Both the position numbers and the translations under genes were made by a program. 33,047 nucleotides of DNA from Alphaproteobacteria bacterium. Its GTDB lineage: Bacteria > Pseudomonadota > Alphaproteobacteria > Kiloniellales > DSM-21159. The stretch is taken from assembly GCA_030433005.1 (NCBI GenBank), contig JAUILQ010000063.1, positions 1 to 33,047 on the forward strand. The letters are read 5' to 3'. Below, in pieces: positions 23,698 through 32,958 of this stretch; position 1 is the first letter of the stretch, and each line of letters begins with the position of its first letter. The notes under the pieces were generated by a model that searched no databases, was not told the origin of the DNA, and worked only from the letters and a program-made list of their open reading frames with translations.

Positions 23698-25341
23698 ATG
23701 GTCAAGACGTCCGGCGGTGCCCTGCTGCTCTCCATCGACCTCGACCACGGCTCGGACAAGCCGCTCAGCAGCCAGCTCTGCCTCGCGCTGCGCGAGCTCA
23801 TCCTGTCGGGCGGCCTGCGCGCCGGCGACCGCCTGCCGGCCAGCCGCACGGTGGCGCGCGACCTCGGCGTCTCGCGGACCACGGTGATCGAGGCCTTCGC
23901 GCGGCTGCAGGCCGAGGGGCTGATCGAGGCGCGGGTCGGCGCCGGCTCCTACGTCAGCCAGGCTCTGGAGGCCAGGAAGCCGCCCGTCCCCGCAGGCCAG
24001 GCGCCCGGCAGCGGCGTCTCGGGTGCGCCTGGTGCCAAGACAGATCGGCCGCCGCGCCTGTCGCGCAGCATGAGCGAGCGCGCCGGCGCCTTCTTCGACC
24101 GCCTGCCGCACCAGCCGCGCGCCTTTACCACGGCGATGCCGGCCTTCGACGCCTTCCCCATGGCGCTCTGGTCGCGCACCGTCGCCAAGCACTGGCGCGA
24201 CCGGCGCGAGGTCGTCATGGGCTACGGCGACAGCCAGGGCTACCTGCCGCTGCGCCGGGCGGTCGCCGCGCACCTGCGGGCCAACCGCGCGATCGCCTGC
24301 GAGCCCGAGCAGGTCTTCATCGTCAACGGCGCGCAGCACGGCTTCCAGCTGATCGCCTCGATCCTGCTCGACCCCGGCGATCCCGTCTGGATCGAGAACC
24401 CCGGCGCGATCGGCGCGCGCAACTGCTTCGCCGCGGCCGGGACGCGTCTGGTGCCTGTGCCGGTCGACGACGAGGGCCTCGACGTCGAAGCCGGGCTCGC
24501 TGCCGAGCCAGATTTTCGCCTGGCCTTCGTGACGCCGGCGCACCAGCAGCCGATGGGCAGCACCATGAGCCTGCGCCGGCGCCTGGCGCTGCTCGACGCC
24601 GCGGAGCGGGCCGACGCCTGGGTCGTCGAGGACGACTACGACGGCGAGTTCTGCTACGCCGGCAGCCATGGCGGCCGGCCGCCGGCGACGCTGAAGAGCG
24701 CCGACAGCGCCGGCCGGGTGATCTACGTCGGCACCTTCTCGAAGACGCTGTTTCCGGCGCTGCGGCTCGGCTACCTGCTGGTCCCGCCGACCCTGGTCGA
24801 GAGCTTCGACCGGCTGATGCGCTGCTTCGTGCCGGGCGTTCCCTCGAACCCCCAGGCGGTGGTCGCCGACTTCCTGGAGGAAGGCCACTTCGCGACCCAC
24901 CTGCGGCGCATGCGCAGGCTCTACGCCGAGCGACACGACGCGCTGCTGGCCGCGGCGCGCCGGCGTCTTTCCCGCCTGCTCGAGGTCGTGCCGACCGGCA
25001 CCGGCCTGCATACCGTCGGCCTGCTGGCACCGGGGCTCGACGAGGACGAGGCCGCAGCGCGCGCCTGGCGGCGCGGCATCACCGTCGTGCCGCTGGGCCG
25101 CTTCGCCCTGACGCCGCTCGCCGAGCGCGGCCTGGTGCTCGGCTTCAGCGGCGTCGGCACGGCCGAGCTGGAGCGCGGCGTCGAGGTGCTGGGCGAGGTG
25201 CTGGAGGGGATGAAGGCCGAGCAACCCTCAAGGCGTCATCCCCGCGAAGGCGGGGATCCAGAGACCGGCGCCGCCGTCACGGACGGGCGCGGGCTCGTGC
25301 GCGCGGCCTCTTCCTCTGGATCCCCGCCTTCGCGGGGATGA
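23698..25341 (+). CDS. MocR/PdxR-type transcriptional regulator (GntR winged helix fused to class I aminotransferase fold)
   Basis: The 547-residue DNA-binding regulator is expected to use PLP or a PLP-amino adduct as effector. The N-terminal GntR domain (about 20-90) contains LSSQLCLALRELILSGGL, GDRLPASRTVARDLGVSRTTVIEAF and GLIEARVGAGSYV. A proline- and glycine-rich linker leads to the aminotransferase domain (about 130-505) with YGDSQGYLPLRRAVAAHL, EDDYDGEF and the PLP lysine K349 in YVGTFSKTLFPALRLGYL. Residues 513-547 are encoded by a palindromic repeat and the stop lies inside its right arm, so the original C-terminus was probably near residue 506-512. ATG at 23698 has a GGGAG site. It is divergent from the enzyme operon and likely controls it and the transporter operon. 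Confidence 0.92.
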   Translation: MVKTSGGALLLSIDLDHGSDKPLSSQLCLALRELILSGGLRAGDRLPASRTVARDLGVSRTTVIEAFARLQAEGLIEARVGAGSYVSQALEARKPPVPAGQAPGSGVSGAPGAKTDRPPRLSRSMSERAGAFFDRLPHQPRAFTTAMPAFDAFPMALWSRTVAKHWRDRREVVMGYGDSQGYLPLRRAVAAHLRANRAIACEPEQVFIVNGAQHGFQLIASILLDPGDPVWIENPGAIGARNCFAAAGTRLVPVPVDDEGLDVEAGLAAEPDFRLAFVTPAHQQPMGSTMSLRRRLALLDAAERADAWVVEDDYDGEFCYAGSHGGRPPATLKSADSAGRVIYVGTFSKTLFPALRLGYLLVPPTLVESFDRLMRCFVPGVPSNPQAVVADFLEEGHFATHLRRMRRLYAERHDALLAAARRRLSRLLEVVPTGTGLHTVGLLAPGLDEDEAAARAWRRGITVVPLGRFALTPLAERGLVLGFSGVGTAELERGVEVLGEVLEGMKAEQPSRRHPREGGDPETGAAVTDGRGLVRAASSSGSPPSRG

Positions 25342-25343
25342 CG
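25234..25343. repeat. Dispersed palindromic repeat, family 1 (double hairpin), overlapping the MocR 3' end
   Basis: Arms 25234-25263 and 25314-25343 are perfect 30-base inverted copies around a 50-base spacer. Each arm contains the CCCCGCGAAGGCGGGG hairpin also seen at 12003-12030. The left arm and spacer are read as codons 513 onward of the MocR gene. The element also lies just past the lpdA stop, so it may end transcription from both converging genes. Confidence 0.88.
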
Positions 25344-25375
25344 GGAAGAGCGAGGAGCCGGCGGAACGGCCCGGC

Positions 25376-26776
25376 CTAGTAGTGGATCGCCCGGCCGTAG
25401 GCCGCCAGCACGGACTCGTGCATCATCTCGCTCAGCGTCGGGTGCGGGAAGACCGTGTGCATCAGGTCCTGCTCAGTGGTCTCCAGGGTCATGGCGACGA
25501 CGTAGCCCTGGATCAGCTCGGTGACCTCGGCGCCGACCATGTGGGCGCCCAGCAGCTGGCCGGTCTTGGCGTCGAACACCGTCTTGACCAGGCCTTCCGG
25601 CTCGCCGAGCGCGATCGCCTTGCCGTTGCCGATGAAGGGGAAGCGGCCGACCTTGACGTCGTAGCCGGCCTCCTTGGCCTTCTTTTCGGTCAGCCCGACC
25701 GAGGCGACCTGCGGCGTGCAGTAGGTGCAGCCGGGGATCTTCAGCTTGTCCATCTCATGCGGGTGCTGGCCGGCGATCGCCTCGACGCAGAGCACGCCCT
25801 CGTGGCTCGCCTTGTGGGCCAGCATCGGCGGGCCGGCGACGTCGCCGATGGCGTAGACGCCGGGCTCGTCGGTCTTGCCGAGGCCGTGGGTCACGATGGT
25901 GCCGCGCTCGGTCTTCACCTTGGTGTTCTCGAGGCCCAGCTTCTCGACGTTGCCGACCACCCCGACCGCCGAGATCACGCGGTCGACGGTCAGCTGCTCG
26001 GTCTTGCCGTCCTCGCCCTCCAGGGTCGCGGTCACCGAGTCGGCCTTCTTCTCCAGCTTGGCGACCTTGGTCTTGGTGCGGATCTTCAGGCCCTGCTTGT
26101 CGAACTGCTTCTTCGCGTGGGCCGCGATCTCCTCGTCCTCGACCGGCAGGATCTGCGGCAGGATCTCCACGACCGTGACGTCGGCGCCCATCATGTGGAA
26201 GAAGCTGGCGAACTCGATGCCGATGGCGCCCGAGCCCATGACCAGCAGCGACTTCGGCATCTTCTCCGGGACCATCGCCTCGAAGTAGGTCCAGATCAGC
26301 TTCTTGTCCGGCTCCAGGCCGGGCAGCACGCGCGGCCGCGCGCCGGTCGCGATGACGATGTGCTTGGCCGAATAGCCGCCGGTCTTGCCGTCCTTGGTCA
26401 CTTCGAGCTTGCCGCCGCCCTTGAGCTGCGCCTCGCCCTCGATGACCGTCACCTTGTTCTTCTTGAGCAGATGGCCGACGCCCTGGTTGAGCTGCTTGGA
26501 GACGGCGCGCGAGCGCTTGACCACGGCCTCGGTGTCGAAGCCGATCTTCTCGGCCGACAGGCCGTACTCCTTGGCCCGGTGGAAGGTGTGGTAGAGCTCG
26601 GAGGTGCGCAGCAGCGCCTTGGTCGGGATGCAGCCCCAGTTCAGGCAGATGCCGCCCAGCTTGTCGCGCTCGACGATCGCGGTCTTCATGCCGAGCTGCG
26701 CCGCGCGGATCGCCGCGACGTAGCCGCCGGGCCCGGAGCCCACCACGATCAGGTCGAAGGAAGTCTCGGCCATCAT
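25376..26776 (-). CDS. lpdA: Dihydrolipoamide dehydrogenase (E3)
   Basis: The 466-residue flavoenzyme reoxidises the lipoyl arms of the pyruvate dehydrogenase complex, passing electrons to NAD. FAD motif VVGSGPGGYVAAIRAA (11-26) is followed by the redox disulfide C44/C49 in GGICLNWGCIPTK, a second dinucleotide site MGSGAIGIEFASFF, the FAD-closing YAIGDVAGPPMLAHKASHEG and the catalytic C-terminal HPHPTLSE. ATG at 26776 overlaps the VOC gene stop by 4 bases (ATGA); an immediately following second ATG is an alternative. A much longer in-frame reading into the VOC gene is not plausible. It ends the pdh gene series and converges on the MocR gene. Service to other 2-oxoacid complexes is also possible. 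Confidence 0.96.
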   Translation of the reverse strand: MMAETSFDLIVVGSGPGGYVAAIRAAQLGMKTAIVERDKLGGICLNWGCIPTKALLRTSELYHTFHRAKEYGLSAEKIGFDTEAVVKRSRAVSKQLNQGVGHLLKKNKVTVIEGEAQLKGGGKLEVTKDGKTGGYSAKHIVIATGARPRVLPGLEPDKKLIWTYFEAMVPEKMPKSLLVMGSGAIGIEFASFFHMMGADVTVVEILPQILPVEDEEIAAHAKKQFDKQGLKIRTKTKVAKLEKKADSVTATLEGEDGKTEQLTVDRVISAVGVVGNVEKLGLENTKVKTERGTIVTHGLGKTDEPGVYAIGDVAGPPMLAHKASHEGVLCVEAIAGQHPHEMDKLKIPGCTYCTPQVASVGLTEKKAKEAGYDVKVGRFPFIGNGKAIALGEPEGLVKTVFDAKTGQLLGAHMVGAEVTELIQGYVVAMTLETTEQDLMHTVFPHPTLSEMMHESVLAAYGRAIHY

Positions 26777-27195
26777 CCCATCCCCAGCTTGCGGGCGAGC
26801 TCCTGGTCCCAGAAGGTCGCCTCGATCTTGTGTCCGTCCGGATCGCGCAGGAAAGCGCCGTAGTAGGGCTCGCCGTACTCGGGCCGCGGCCCCGGCGCCC
26901 CCTCGTCGGCGGCGCCGGCGGCGACGCCCTCGCGGTGAAAGGCCTCGACCTCGGCCTTCGAGGTCGCGAAGAAGCCGACATGGCTGCCGTTGCCGGCCGA
27001 GGCCGGCGCGCCGTCGAGCGGGCGCTGCACCCAGAACTCCGGATAGACCTTGCCATAGGCCACGGCGCCGGGATGCTCCATGATCCGCCCGATGCCGAGG
27101 GTGCCGAGCACCCGGTCGTAGAAGGCCGTCGCGCGCTCGAAGTCGTCGGTGCCGATCGAGACGTGGCTGAGGCAACTCGGGTTGTCGTCGCTCAT
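26773..27195 (-). CDS. VOC/glyoxalase-family protein between pdhC and lpdA
   Basis: The 140-residue protein has the vicinal oxygen chelate fold pattern: CLSHVSIGTDDFERATAFYDRVLGTLG at the N-terminus with H11 as a likely metal ligand, a central GSHVGFFATSKAEVEAFH and the C-terminal GAFLRDPDGHKIEATFWD with a glutamate in the usual metal position. Members include glyoxalase I-like enzymes, dioxygenases and resistance proteins; the reaction cannot be assigned. ATG at 27195 is preferred because a GGGAG site lies just before it and the longer in-frame extension is not family-like. The stop overlaps lpdA by 4 bases, so it is translated with E3. A large inverted repeat separates it from pdhC. Confidence 0.85.
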   Translation of the reverse strand: MSDDNPSCLSHVSIGTDDFERATAFYDRVLGTLGIGRIMEHPGAVAYGKVYPEFWVQRPLDGAPASAGNGSHVGFFATSKAEVEAFHREGVAAGAADEGAPGPRPEYGEPYYGAFLRDPDGHKIEATFWDQELARKLGMG

Positions 27196-27282
27196 CGGCC
27201 GCTCCCGGGCGTTGGTCGCGATCTTGGGTCCATCATCACCGCCTCCCGCACTCGACCGTGCAAGGCTCCGCCAGCGCTTCCA

Positions 27283-27380
27283 CGCTTGCATGGTTCGACG
27301 GGCTCACCATGAAGCGACGGCAGGGTTGGCGCGGGGCTTCGGGTCGCGCTTCATGGTGAGCCCGTCGAACCATGCAAGCG
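27283..27380. repeat. Perfect 34-bp inverted repeat, family 3, inside the pdh gene series
   Basis: Arms 27283-27316 and 27347-27380 are perfect inverted copies around a 30-base loop. The arms include CATGGTTCGACGGGCTCACC and end in CATGAAGCG. It fills most of the 215-base gap between pdhC and the VOC gene. Its sequence differs from families 1 and 2. It could end or attenuate transcription between pdhC and the VOC-lpdA pair. Confidence 0.9.
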
Positions 27381-27410
27381 CGTGAGGCACGGACCTCTCC
27401 TCCTTCGGCC

Positions 27411-28769
27411 CTAGAGCAGCATCGTCAGCGGGTCCTCGATCAGCTTCTTGAAGGCCGCCAGGTACTCGGCGCCGACCGCGCCGTCGACGACCCGGTGGTC
27501 GACCGACAGGGTGCAGCTCATGACCGTGGCGACCGCCAGCGCGCCGTCCTTGACGACCGGGCGCTGCTCGCCGGCGCCGACCGCCAGGATGCAGCCCTGC
27601 GGCGGGTTGATCACCGCCTCGAAGTGCTTGATCCCGAACATGCCGAGGTTGGAGACCGAGAAGGTGCCACCCTGGAACTCCTCGGGCTTCAGCTTGTTGT
27701 CGCGGGCCCGCGTGGCCAGGTCCTTCATCTCCTTGGAGATCTGGGCCAGGCCTTTGTTCTCGGCCTGCTTGATGATCGGCGTGATCAGGCCCGAGGGCGT
27801 GGCGACCGCGACCGAGACGTCGGCGTGCTCGAAGAAGATCAGGCCGCTGTCGTCGTAGGCGGCGTTGGCGGTCGGCACCTGCTTCAGCGCGATCGCCGCG
27901 GCCCGGATGACGAAGTCGTTGACCGACAGCTTGTAGGCGTCGGAGCGGGCGTTCAGCTCCTTGCGCACCTTGAGCAGCTCGTCGACCTCGCAGTCGATGG
28001 TCAGGTAGAAGTGCGGGACCGTCTGCTTGGACTCGGTCAGGCGCTTGGCGATGGTCTTGCGCATGCCGCTGAGCGGCTCCTGGCGATAGGCCATGCCCAG
28101 CTTGTCGGCCCACTCCTTGGCGCGCACGCCGGCCGACGGCATCGCCGCGGCCGCGGCCGGCGCCGGGGCGCCCGCCGCCTTCTCGGGCGCCGCGGCGGCC
28201 TTGGCGGCCTGCGGCGCGCCGCCCTTCAGCGCCGCCTCGATGTCGGCCTTGACGATGCGCCCGTGCGGCCCGCTGCCCGAGAGCTGCCCGAGGTCGAGGC
28301 CGGCCTGCTCGGCCATGCGCCGGGCCAGCGGGCTGGCGAAGACGCGGCCGCCGCCGCCCGAAGACTTGGCCGCCGGCGCGGGTGCGGGAGCCGGCGCCGG
28401 TGACGGAGCCGGCGCCTCGGCCTTCTTCTCCGCCTTTTCCTCGCCCTTGCCACCGCCGTCGCCGCCGGAGGGCGCCGGCGGCGAGGCTTCCTTCTGCGCC
28501 TCGACGTCGATGTCGCCGGCGCTCTCGCCCTCCTCCAGAAGCACCGCGATGACGTCGTTGACCGGCACGCCCTCGGTGCCCTCCGAGACGACGATCTTGC
28601 CGAGCGTGCCCTCGTCGACCGCCTCGACCTCCATCGTCGCCTTGTCCGTCTCGATCTCCGCGATCACGTCGCCTGCGGAAATCGTGTCGCCCTCCTTGAC
28701 CAGCCACTTCGCCAGGGTGCCCTCGGTCATCGTCGGCGACAGCGCCGGCATCAGGATGTTGGTCGGCAT
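27411..28769 (-). CDS. pdhC: Pyruvate dehydrogenase E2, dihydrolipoyllysine acetyltransferase
   Basis: The 452-residue core subunit transfers acetyl groups from lipoyl to CoA. Domains in order are one lipoyl domain (1-80, lipoylated K43 in ETDKATME), an Ala/Pro/Glu-rich linker, the E1/E3-binding domain (about 145-180, FASPLARRMAEQAGLDLGQLSGSGPHGRIVKADIE), a second Ala-rich linker and the catalytic domain (about 225-452) with H425 in SVDHRVVDGA. ATG at 28769 is followed by the canonical start. It follows pdhB by 70 bases. The lipoyl-encoding DNA is almost the same as that of pdhB. In this class such genes form the pyruvate complex rather than the 2-oxoglutarate complex, which fits the neighbours. 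Confidence 0.96.
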   Translation of the reverse strand: MPTNILMPALSPTMTEGTLAKWLVKEGDTISAGDVIAEIETDKATMEVEAVDEGTLGKIVVSEGTEGVPVNDVIAVLLEEGESAGDIDVEAQKEASPPAPSGGDGGGKGEEKAEKKAEAPAPSPAPAPAPAPAAKSSGGGGRVFASPLARRMAEQAGLDLGQLSGSGPHGRIVKADIEAALKGGAPQAAKAAAAPEKAAGAPAPAAAAAMPSAGVRAKEWADKLGMAYRQEPLSGMRKTIAKRLTESKQTVPHFYLTIDCEVDELLKVRKELNARSDAYKLSVNDFVIRAAAIALKQVPTANAAYDDSGLIFFEHADVSVAVATPSGLITPIIKQAENKGLAQISKEMKDLATRARDNKLKPEEFQGGTFSVSNLGMFGIKHFEAVINPPQGCILAVGAGEQRPVVKDGALAVATVMSCTLSVDHRVVDGAVGAEYLAAFKKLIEDPLTMLL

Positions 28770-28839
28770 CTCTTCCCTCTCGCCCGCGACCGGGCCGTCA
28801 GCAGTGCAGCGTCAATCCTGCGGGGTCAATTCTGGGGGG

Positions 28840-30255
<1,416 letters not shown>

Positions 30256-30277
30256 GCTCTCTATCCCCCTGGCCGGA

Positions 30278-31516
30278 CTACTCGGCCGCCTGCGGCGGCT
30301 GGTCGGCGGTGTAGATGTCGGTCCAGAGCTCCGACTCGTCCGGCTCGGGGCTGTTCTGGGCGAACTCGGCGGCGTCGGTGACGACCTCCTTGACCCGCTT
30401 GTCGATCTCCTTCAGCGCGGCCTCGTCGGCGTGGCCCTCCTGCAGCAGCATCTGGCGCAGGCGGTCGATCGGATCGTGCTCCGAGCGCATGCGCTGCACC
30501 TCCTCCTTGCTGCGGTACTTGGCCGGGTCCGACATCGAGTGGCCGCGGTAGCGGTAGGTCATCATCTCCATGATGTAGGGGCCCTTGCCGCCCTTGACGT
30601 GCTCCAGCACCTCCTGGGAGGCGTGGCGCACCGCCAGCACGTCCATGCCGTCGACCTGCATGCCCGGGATCCCGTAGGCTTGCCCGCGGTGGTAGAGCTC
30701 CTGCGAGTTGGCGGCGGCCCGCGCCGTCGAGGTGCCCATGCCGTACTTGTTGTTCTCGATGACGTAGATCACCGGGATCTTCCAGAGCGCGGCCATGTTG
30801 AAGGACTCGTAGACCTGACCCTGGTTCACCGCGCCGTCGCCGAGGTAGGTGACGCAGACGCCCGGCTCCTCCAGGTACTTCATGGCGAAGGCGACGCCGG
30901 TGCCGATCGGCACCTGGGCGCCGACGATGCCGTGGCCGCCGAAGAACTTCCGTTCCCGGCTGAACATGTGCATCGAGCCGCCCTTGCCCTTGGAGTAGCC
31001 GCCGCGCCGGCCGGTCAGCTCGGCCATGACGCCCTTGGACTCCATGCCGGTGGCCAGCATGTGGCCGTGGTCGCGGTAGGAGGTGACGACCGCGTCGACC
31101 GTGTCCTCGAGCGCCGACTGCATCCCGACGACGACGGCCTCCTGGCCGATGTAGAGGTGACAGAAGCCGCCGATCAGGCCCATGCCGTACATCTGGCCGG
31201 CCTTCTCCTCGAAGCGCCGGATCAGCAGCATGTCCTCGTAGAGCTTGAGCAGGAGCTTCTTGTCCTCGCCCTTGGCGCGGACGGCCAGGCGCTCGACCGG
31301 ATGCTCCTTCTTCTCCGCCGCCTTGGCGGTCGCCGCCCGACCCTTCGGCGCGGTTGCCGCGCTGCCGGTCCGGCTGGTCTTCGGCGCCGGCGCGGCCGAC
31401 TTCTTCGACCGGCTGCCGGACCCGGAAGCCTTCGCGCTCCTGGAGCCGGAGCTCTTGGAGCCGCCCGGGCTCTTGGAGCCAGACGTCGCCTTGCCGCCCT
31501 TCTGGGAGGTCGCCAT
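30278..31516 (-). CDS. pdhA: Pyruvate dehydrogenase E1 alpha subunit
   Basis: The 412-residue subunit binds thiamine diphosphate with E1 beta and starts pyruvate oxidation. The conserved part begins near residue 85 (LLLKLYEDMLLIRRFEEKAGQMYGMGLIGGFCHLYIGQEAV) and includes SYRDHGHMLATG, GKGGSMHMFS and the thiamine site GDGAVNQGQVYESFNMAALW...ENN, plus the phosphorylation-loop-like YRYRGHSMSDP. About 75 N-terminal residues are a Ser/Lys/Gly/Ala-rich low-complexity tail, longer than the tail usual in this family. ATG at 31516 is chosen for its GGGAGACGAGG site; a longer in-frame reading upstream is unlike the family. It is the first pdh gene, 246 bases after ftsB, behind an AT-rich segment likely to hold its promoter. 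Confidence 0.95.
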   Translation of the reverse strand: MATSQKGGKATSGSKSPGGSKSSGSRSAKASGSGSRSKKSAAPAPKTSRTGSAATAPKGRAATAKAAEKKEHPVERLAVRAKGEDKKLLLKLYEDMLLIRRFEEKAGQMYGMGLIGGFCHLYIGQEAVVVGMQSALEDTVDAVVTSYRDHGHMLATGMESKGVMAELTGRRGGYSKGKGGSMHMFSRERKFFGGHGIVGAQVPIGTGVAFAMKYLEEPGVCVTYLGDGAVNQGQVYESFNMAALWKIPVIYVIENNKYGMGTSTARAAANSQELYHRGQAYGIPGMQVDGMDVLAVRHASQEVLEHVKGGKGPYIMEMMTYRYRGHSMSDPAKYRSKEEVQRMRSEHDPIDRLRQMLLQEGHADEAALKEIDKRVKEVVTDAAEFAQNSPEPDESELWTDIYTADQPPQAAE

Positions 31517-31717
31517 CCCTCGTCTCCCGGCGCTGCCGCGCTCTTGCCGGGTCGCCGAGCCCCGGACCCGCGTGGTCCGAAACCCTGACGACCGCCTGTT
31601 TGCCCCCGGGGCGCAGCGCGCCGGCGGCACGCTGCCGTGCCCGGCCGCCGGCCCAGGGCCGCGTTTCCTAGAGAGGCAGACTAGAGGCAAGCGTCAGGCG
31701 ACGCAAGAAGCGGCCTA

Positions 31718-31767
31718 AGATACTGATTTTTTGAGATTTTCTTTCGATTAACCGAATATCGGCTAAT
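31718..31767 (-). promoter_or_regulatory. AT-rich segment with imperfect palindrome upstream of pdhA; possible promoter/operator
   Basis: This is the most AT-rich stretch of the window. On the minus strand it includes TATCTT (complement of 31720-31725), a possible -10 element. Bases 31747-31767 form a near-perfect dyad around CCGAATATCGG (ATTA/TAAT ends). The dyad overlaps the ftsB stop codon. A promoter for pdhA with a regulator site is plausible. No regulator can be named. Confidence 0.35.
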
Positions 31768-32113
31768 TCCGGCCGCTCAAAGGCCGCTCCCCGGCCGCCG
31801 GGCGGTCGTAGAAGATCACGACCTCCTCCTCGCGGCCGAGGTTGATCATGGCGCGGGCGCGCTCCTCGAGCAGGTCGAGGTCGAGGGCGTCGCGGCGCAG
31901 CGCCGAGACCCGCCGCTCCAGCGCCCGGCGCTCGGCGGTCAGTTCGCCGGCCAGGGCACGCGCCTCCTCCAGTTCGCCGGTGATCCGCAGATAGGACTGC
32001 AGGCCGCGCTCGCCGGTCACCATGTGGAAGCCGAAATAGGCCACGGTGGCGGCGGCGAGCCCCTGCCCGACCACCGGCCAGGCGCGCCTCTTGATCTCGA
32101 GCCAGAGCGTCAT
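31763..32113 (-). CDS. ftsB: FtsB/DivIC-type septum formation initiator
   Basis: The 116-residue bitopic membrane protein would belong to the divisome FtsQ-FtsB-FtsL subcomplex. A short basic cytoplasmic start (MTLWLEIKRRAW) is followed by one membrane helix (about 13-32) and a periplasmic coiled coil (about 38-85, LRITGELEEARALAGELTAERRALERRVSALR). The conserved segment LDLLEERARAMINLGREEEVVIFYD comes next, with the family's R.....L....E pattern. ATG at 32113 is the family-typical start; longer in-frame readings upstream are not supported. Its position just before pdhA is standard in alphaproteobacteria, and the enolase gene that often precedes it is absent from the window. Confidence 0.88.
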   Translation of the reverse strand: MTLWLEIKRRAWPVVGQGLAAATVAYFGFHMVTGERGLQSYLRITGELEEARALAGELTAERRALERRVSALRRDALDLDLLEERARAMINLGREEEVVIFYDRPAAGERPLSGRN

Positions 32114-32357
32114 GGCGGGCAGTGAATCACGGCCCCGACTCGGCGTCAAAAGGAAAGGCAAGGACTTTCGCGGGCGCGCGCTATTGCCGCCGGAGCGTGG
32201 CCGGCGGGACTCACAATTCGCGTTTTGGACTCGTCGGCGCAGCAACCTCCCCGGCTCGTTTCCCTGCGAACGGAACCAAGCGGGCGGCTCGGCGCTTTCC
32301 CCGCATCTGGCTACGGAAAGGCTCCGGCGGCCGCATTCCAACACGGGAGAGACTTCC

Positions 32358-32852
32358 TTGAAGCTCGTCAACGCCTCCGCGCTCGCCCTCGCCGGCGCGC
32401 TGCTCGCCACCCCGGCCCTCGCCCCCGCCCTGGCCCAGGACAAGGACGGCGAGCCCGAGGGCATCAAGATCGGCGTTCTGACCTGCTCGGTCACCGAGGT
32501 CACCAACGTCATCGTCTACACCAACCAGCAGTTCGACTGCACCTTCGAGCCCGCCGAGGGCGCCGACGAGAGCTACACCGGCGAGATCTCCAAGATCGGC
32601 CTCGACCTCTCGATCAAGGAGGACTTCACCATCGTCTGGGGCGTCTTCGCGCCGACCGAGCAGCCCTACGAGCCGGGCGCGCTGGAAGGCACCTACGCCG
32701 GCGCCTCGGCCGACGTCGCGATCGGCGAGGGCGTCGGCGCAAAGGTCCTGGTCGGCGGCGGCAACTCGATCTCGCTGCAGCCGGTCAGCGTCACCGGCGT
32801 CGAGGGCATCGGCGCCTCGCTCGGCATCGAGACCTTCGAGCTGGAGCAGTAG
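32358..32852 (+). CDS. DUF992 family exported protein
   Basis: The 164-residue secreted protein matches DUF992, of unknown function. A signal peptide (1-26, ending ALAQ) is followed by GVLTCSVTEVTNVIVYTNQQFDCTF, with two cysteines that could pair. Then come YTGEISKIGLDLSI, IVWGVFAPTE, GALEGTYAGASADVAIGEG and KVLVGGGNSISLQPVSVTG, all in family order. No ATG or GTG fits; TTG at 32358 is the start because GGGAGAG lies six bases upstream and the signal peptide begins there. In-frame codons further upstream lack protein character. It is divergent from ftsB across 244 bases in which I see no other gene. A hairpin follows the stop. Confidence 0.9.
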   Translation: MKLVNASALALAGALLATPALAPALAQDKDGEPEGIKIGVLTCSVTEVTNVIVYTNQQFDCTFEPAEGADESYTGEISKIGLDLSIKEDFTIVWGVFAPTEQPYEPGALEGTYAGASADVAIGEGVGAKVLVGGGNSISLQPVSVTGVEGIGASLGIETFELEQ

Positions 32853-32886
32853 GCACAGTCGCTCCGGCCCGGTGCCGAAGATACGA

Positions 32887-32910
32887 GGGCGCGGCCGCTA
32901 GGCCGCGCCC
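32887..32910 (+). terminator. Hairpin terminator after the DUF992 gene
   Basis: A 10-bp perfect GC stem (GGGCGCGGCC/GGCCGCGCCC) with a 4-base loop begins 34 bases after the stop codon. Only TT follows directly, so the T-run is short, but position and stability fit an intrinsic terminator. Confidence 0.55.
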
Positions 32911-32939
32911 TTCGCGGTTCCAGACACCATGCCTCTCCT

Positions 32940-32958
32940 CGTCATCCCCGCGGAGGCG
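32940..32958. repeat. Partial copy of palindromic repeat family 1
   Basis: CGTCATCCCCGCGGAGGCG matches the left arm of the repeat at 15914 and then diverges. No matching right arm is visible before the window end. No gene is seen from 32911 to 33047. Confidence 0.6.

Noticed and set aside
23551..25224. Upstream extension of the enolase-family frame across the MocR gene on the minus strand
   Set aside because: The extension has no domain, lies opposite the MocR gene and lacks a start signal. The family-like protein begins at ATG 23550.
12003..25343. Palindromic repeats as a CRISPR array
   Set aside because: Copies are kilobases apart, lie at gene ends, and no regular spacers or cas genes are present.
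26777..27175. Upstream extension of the lpdA frame into the VOC gene
   Set aside because: The extra residues are out-of-frame VOC sequence. ATG 26776 overlaps the VOC stop as ATGA and begins the conserved E3 start.
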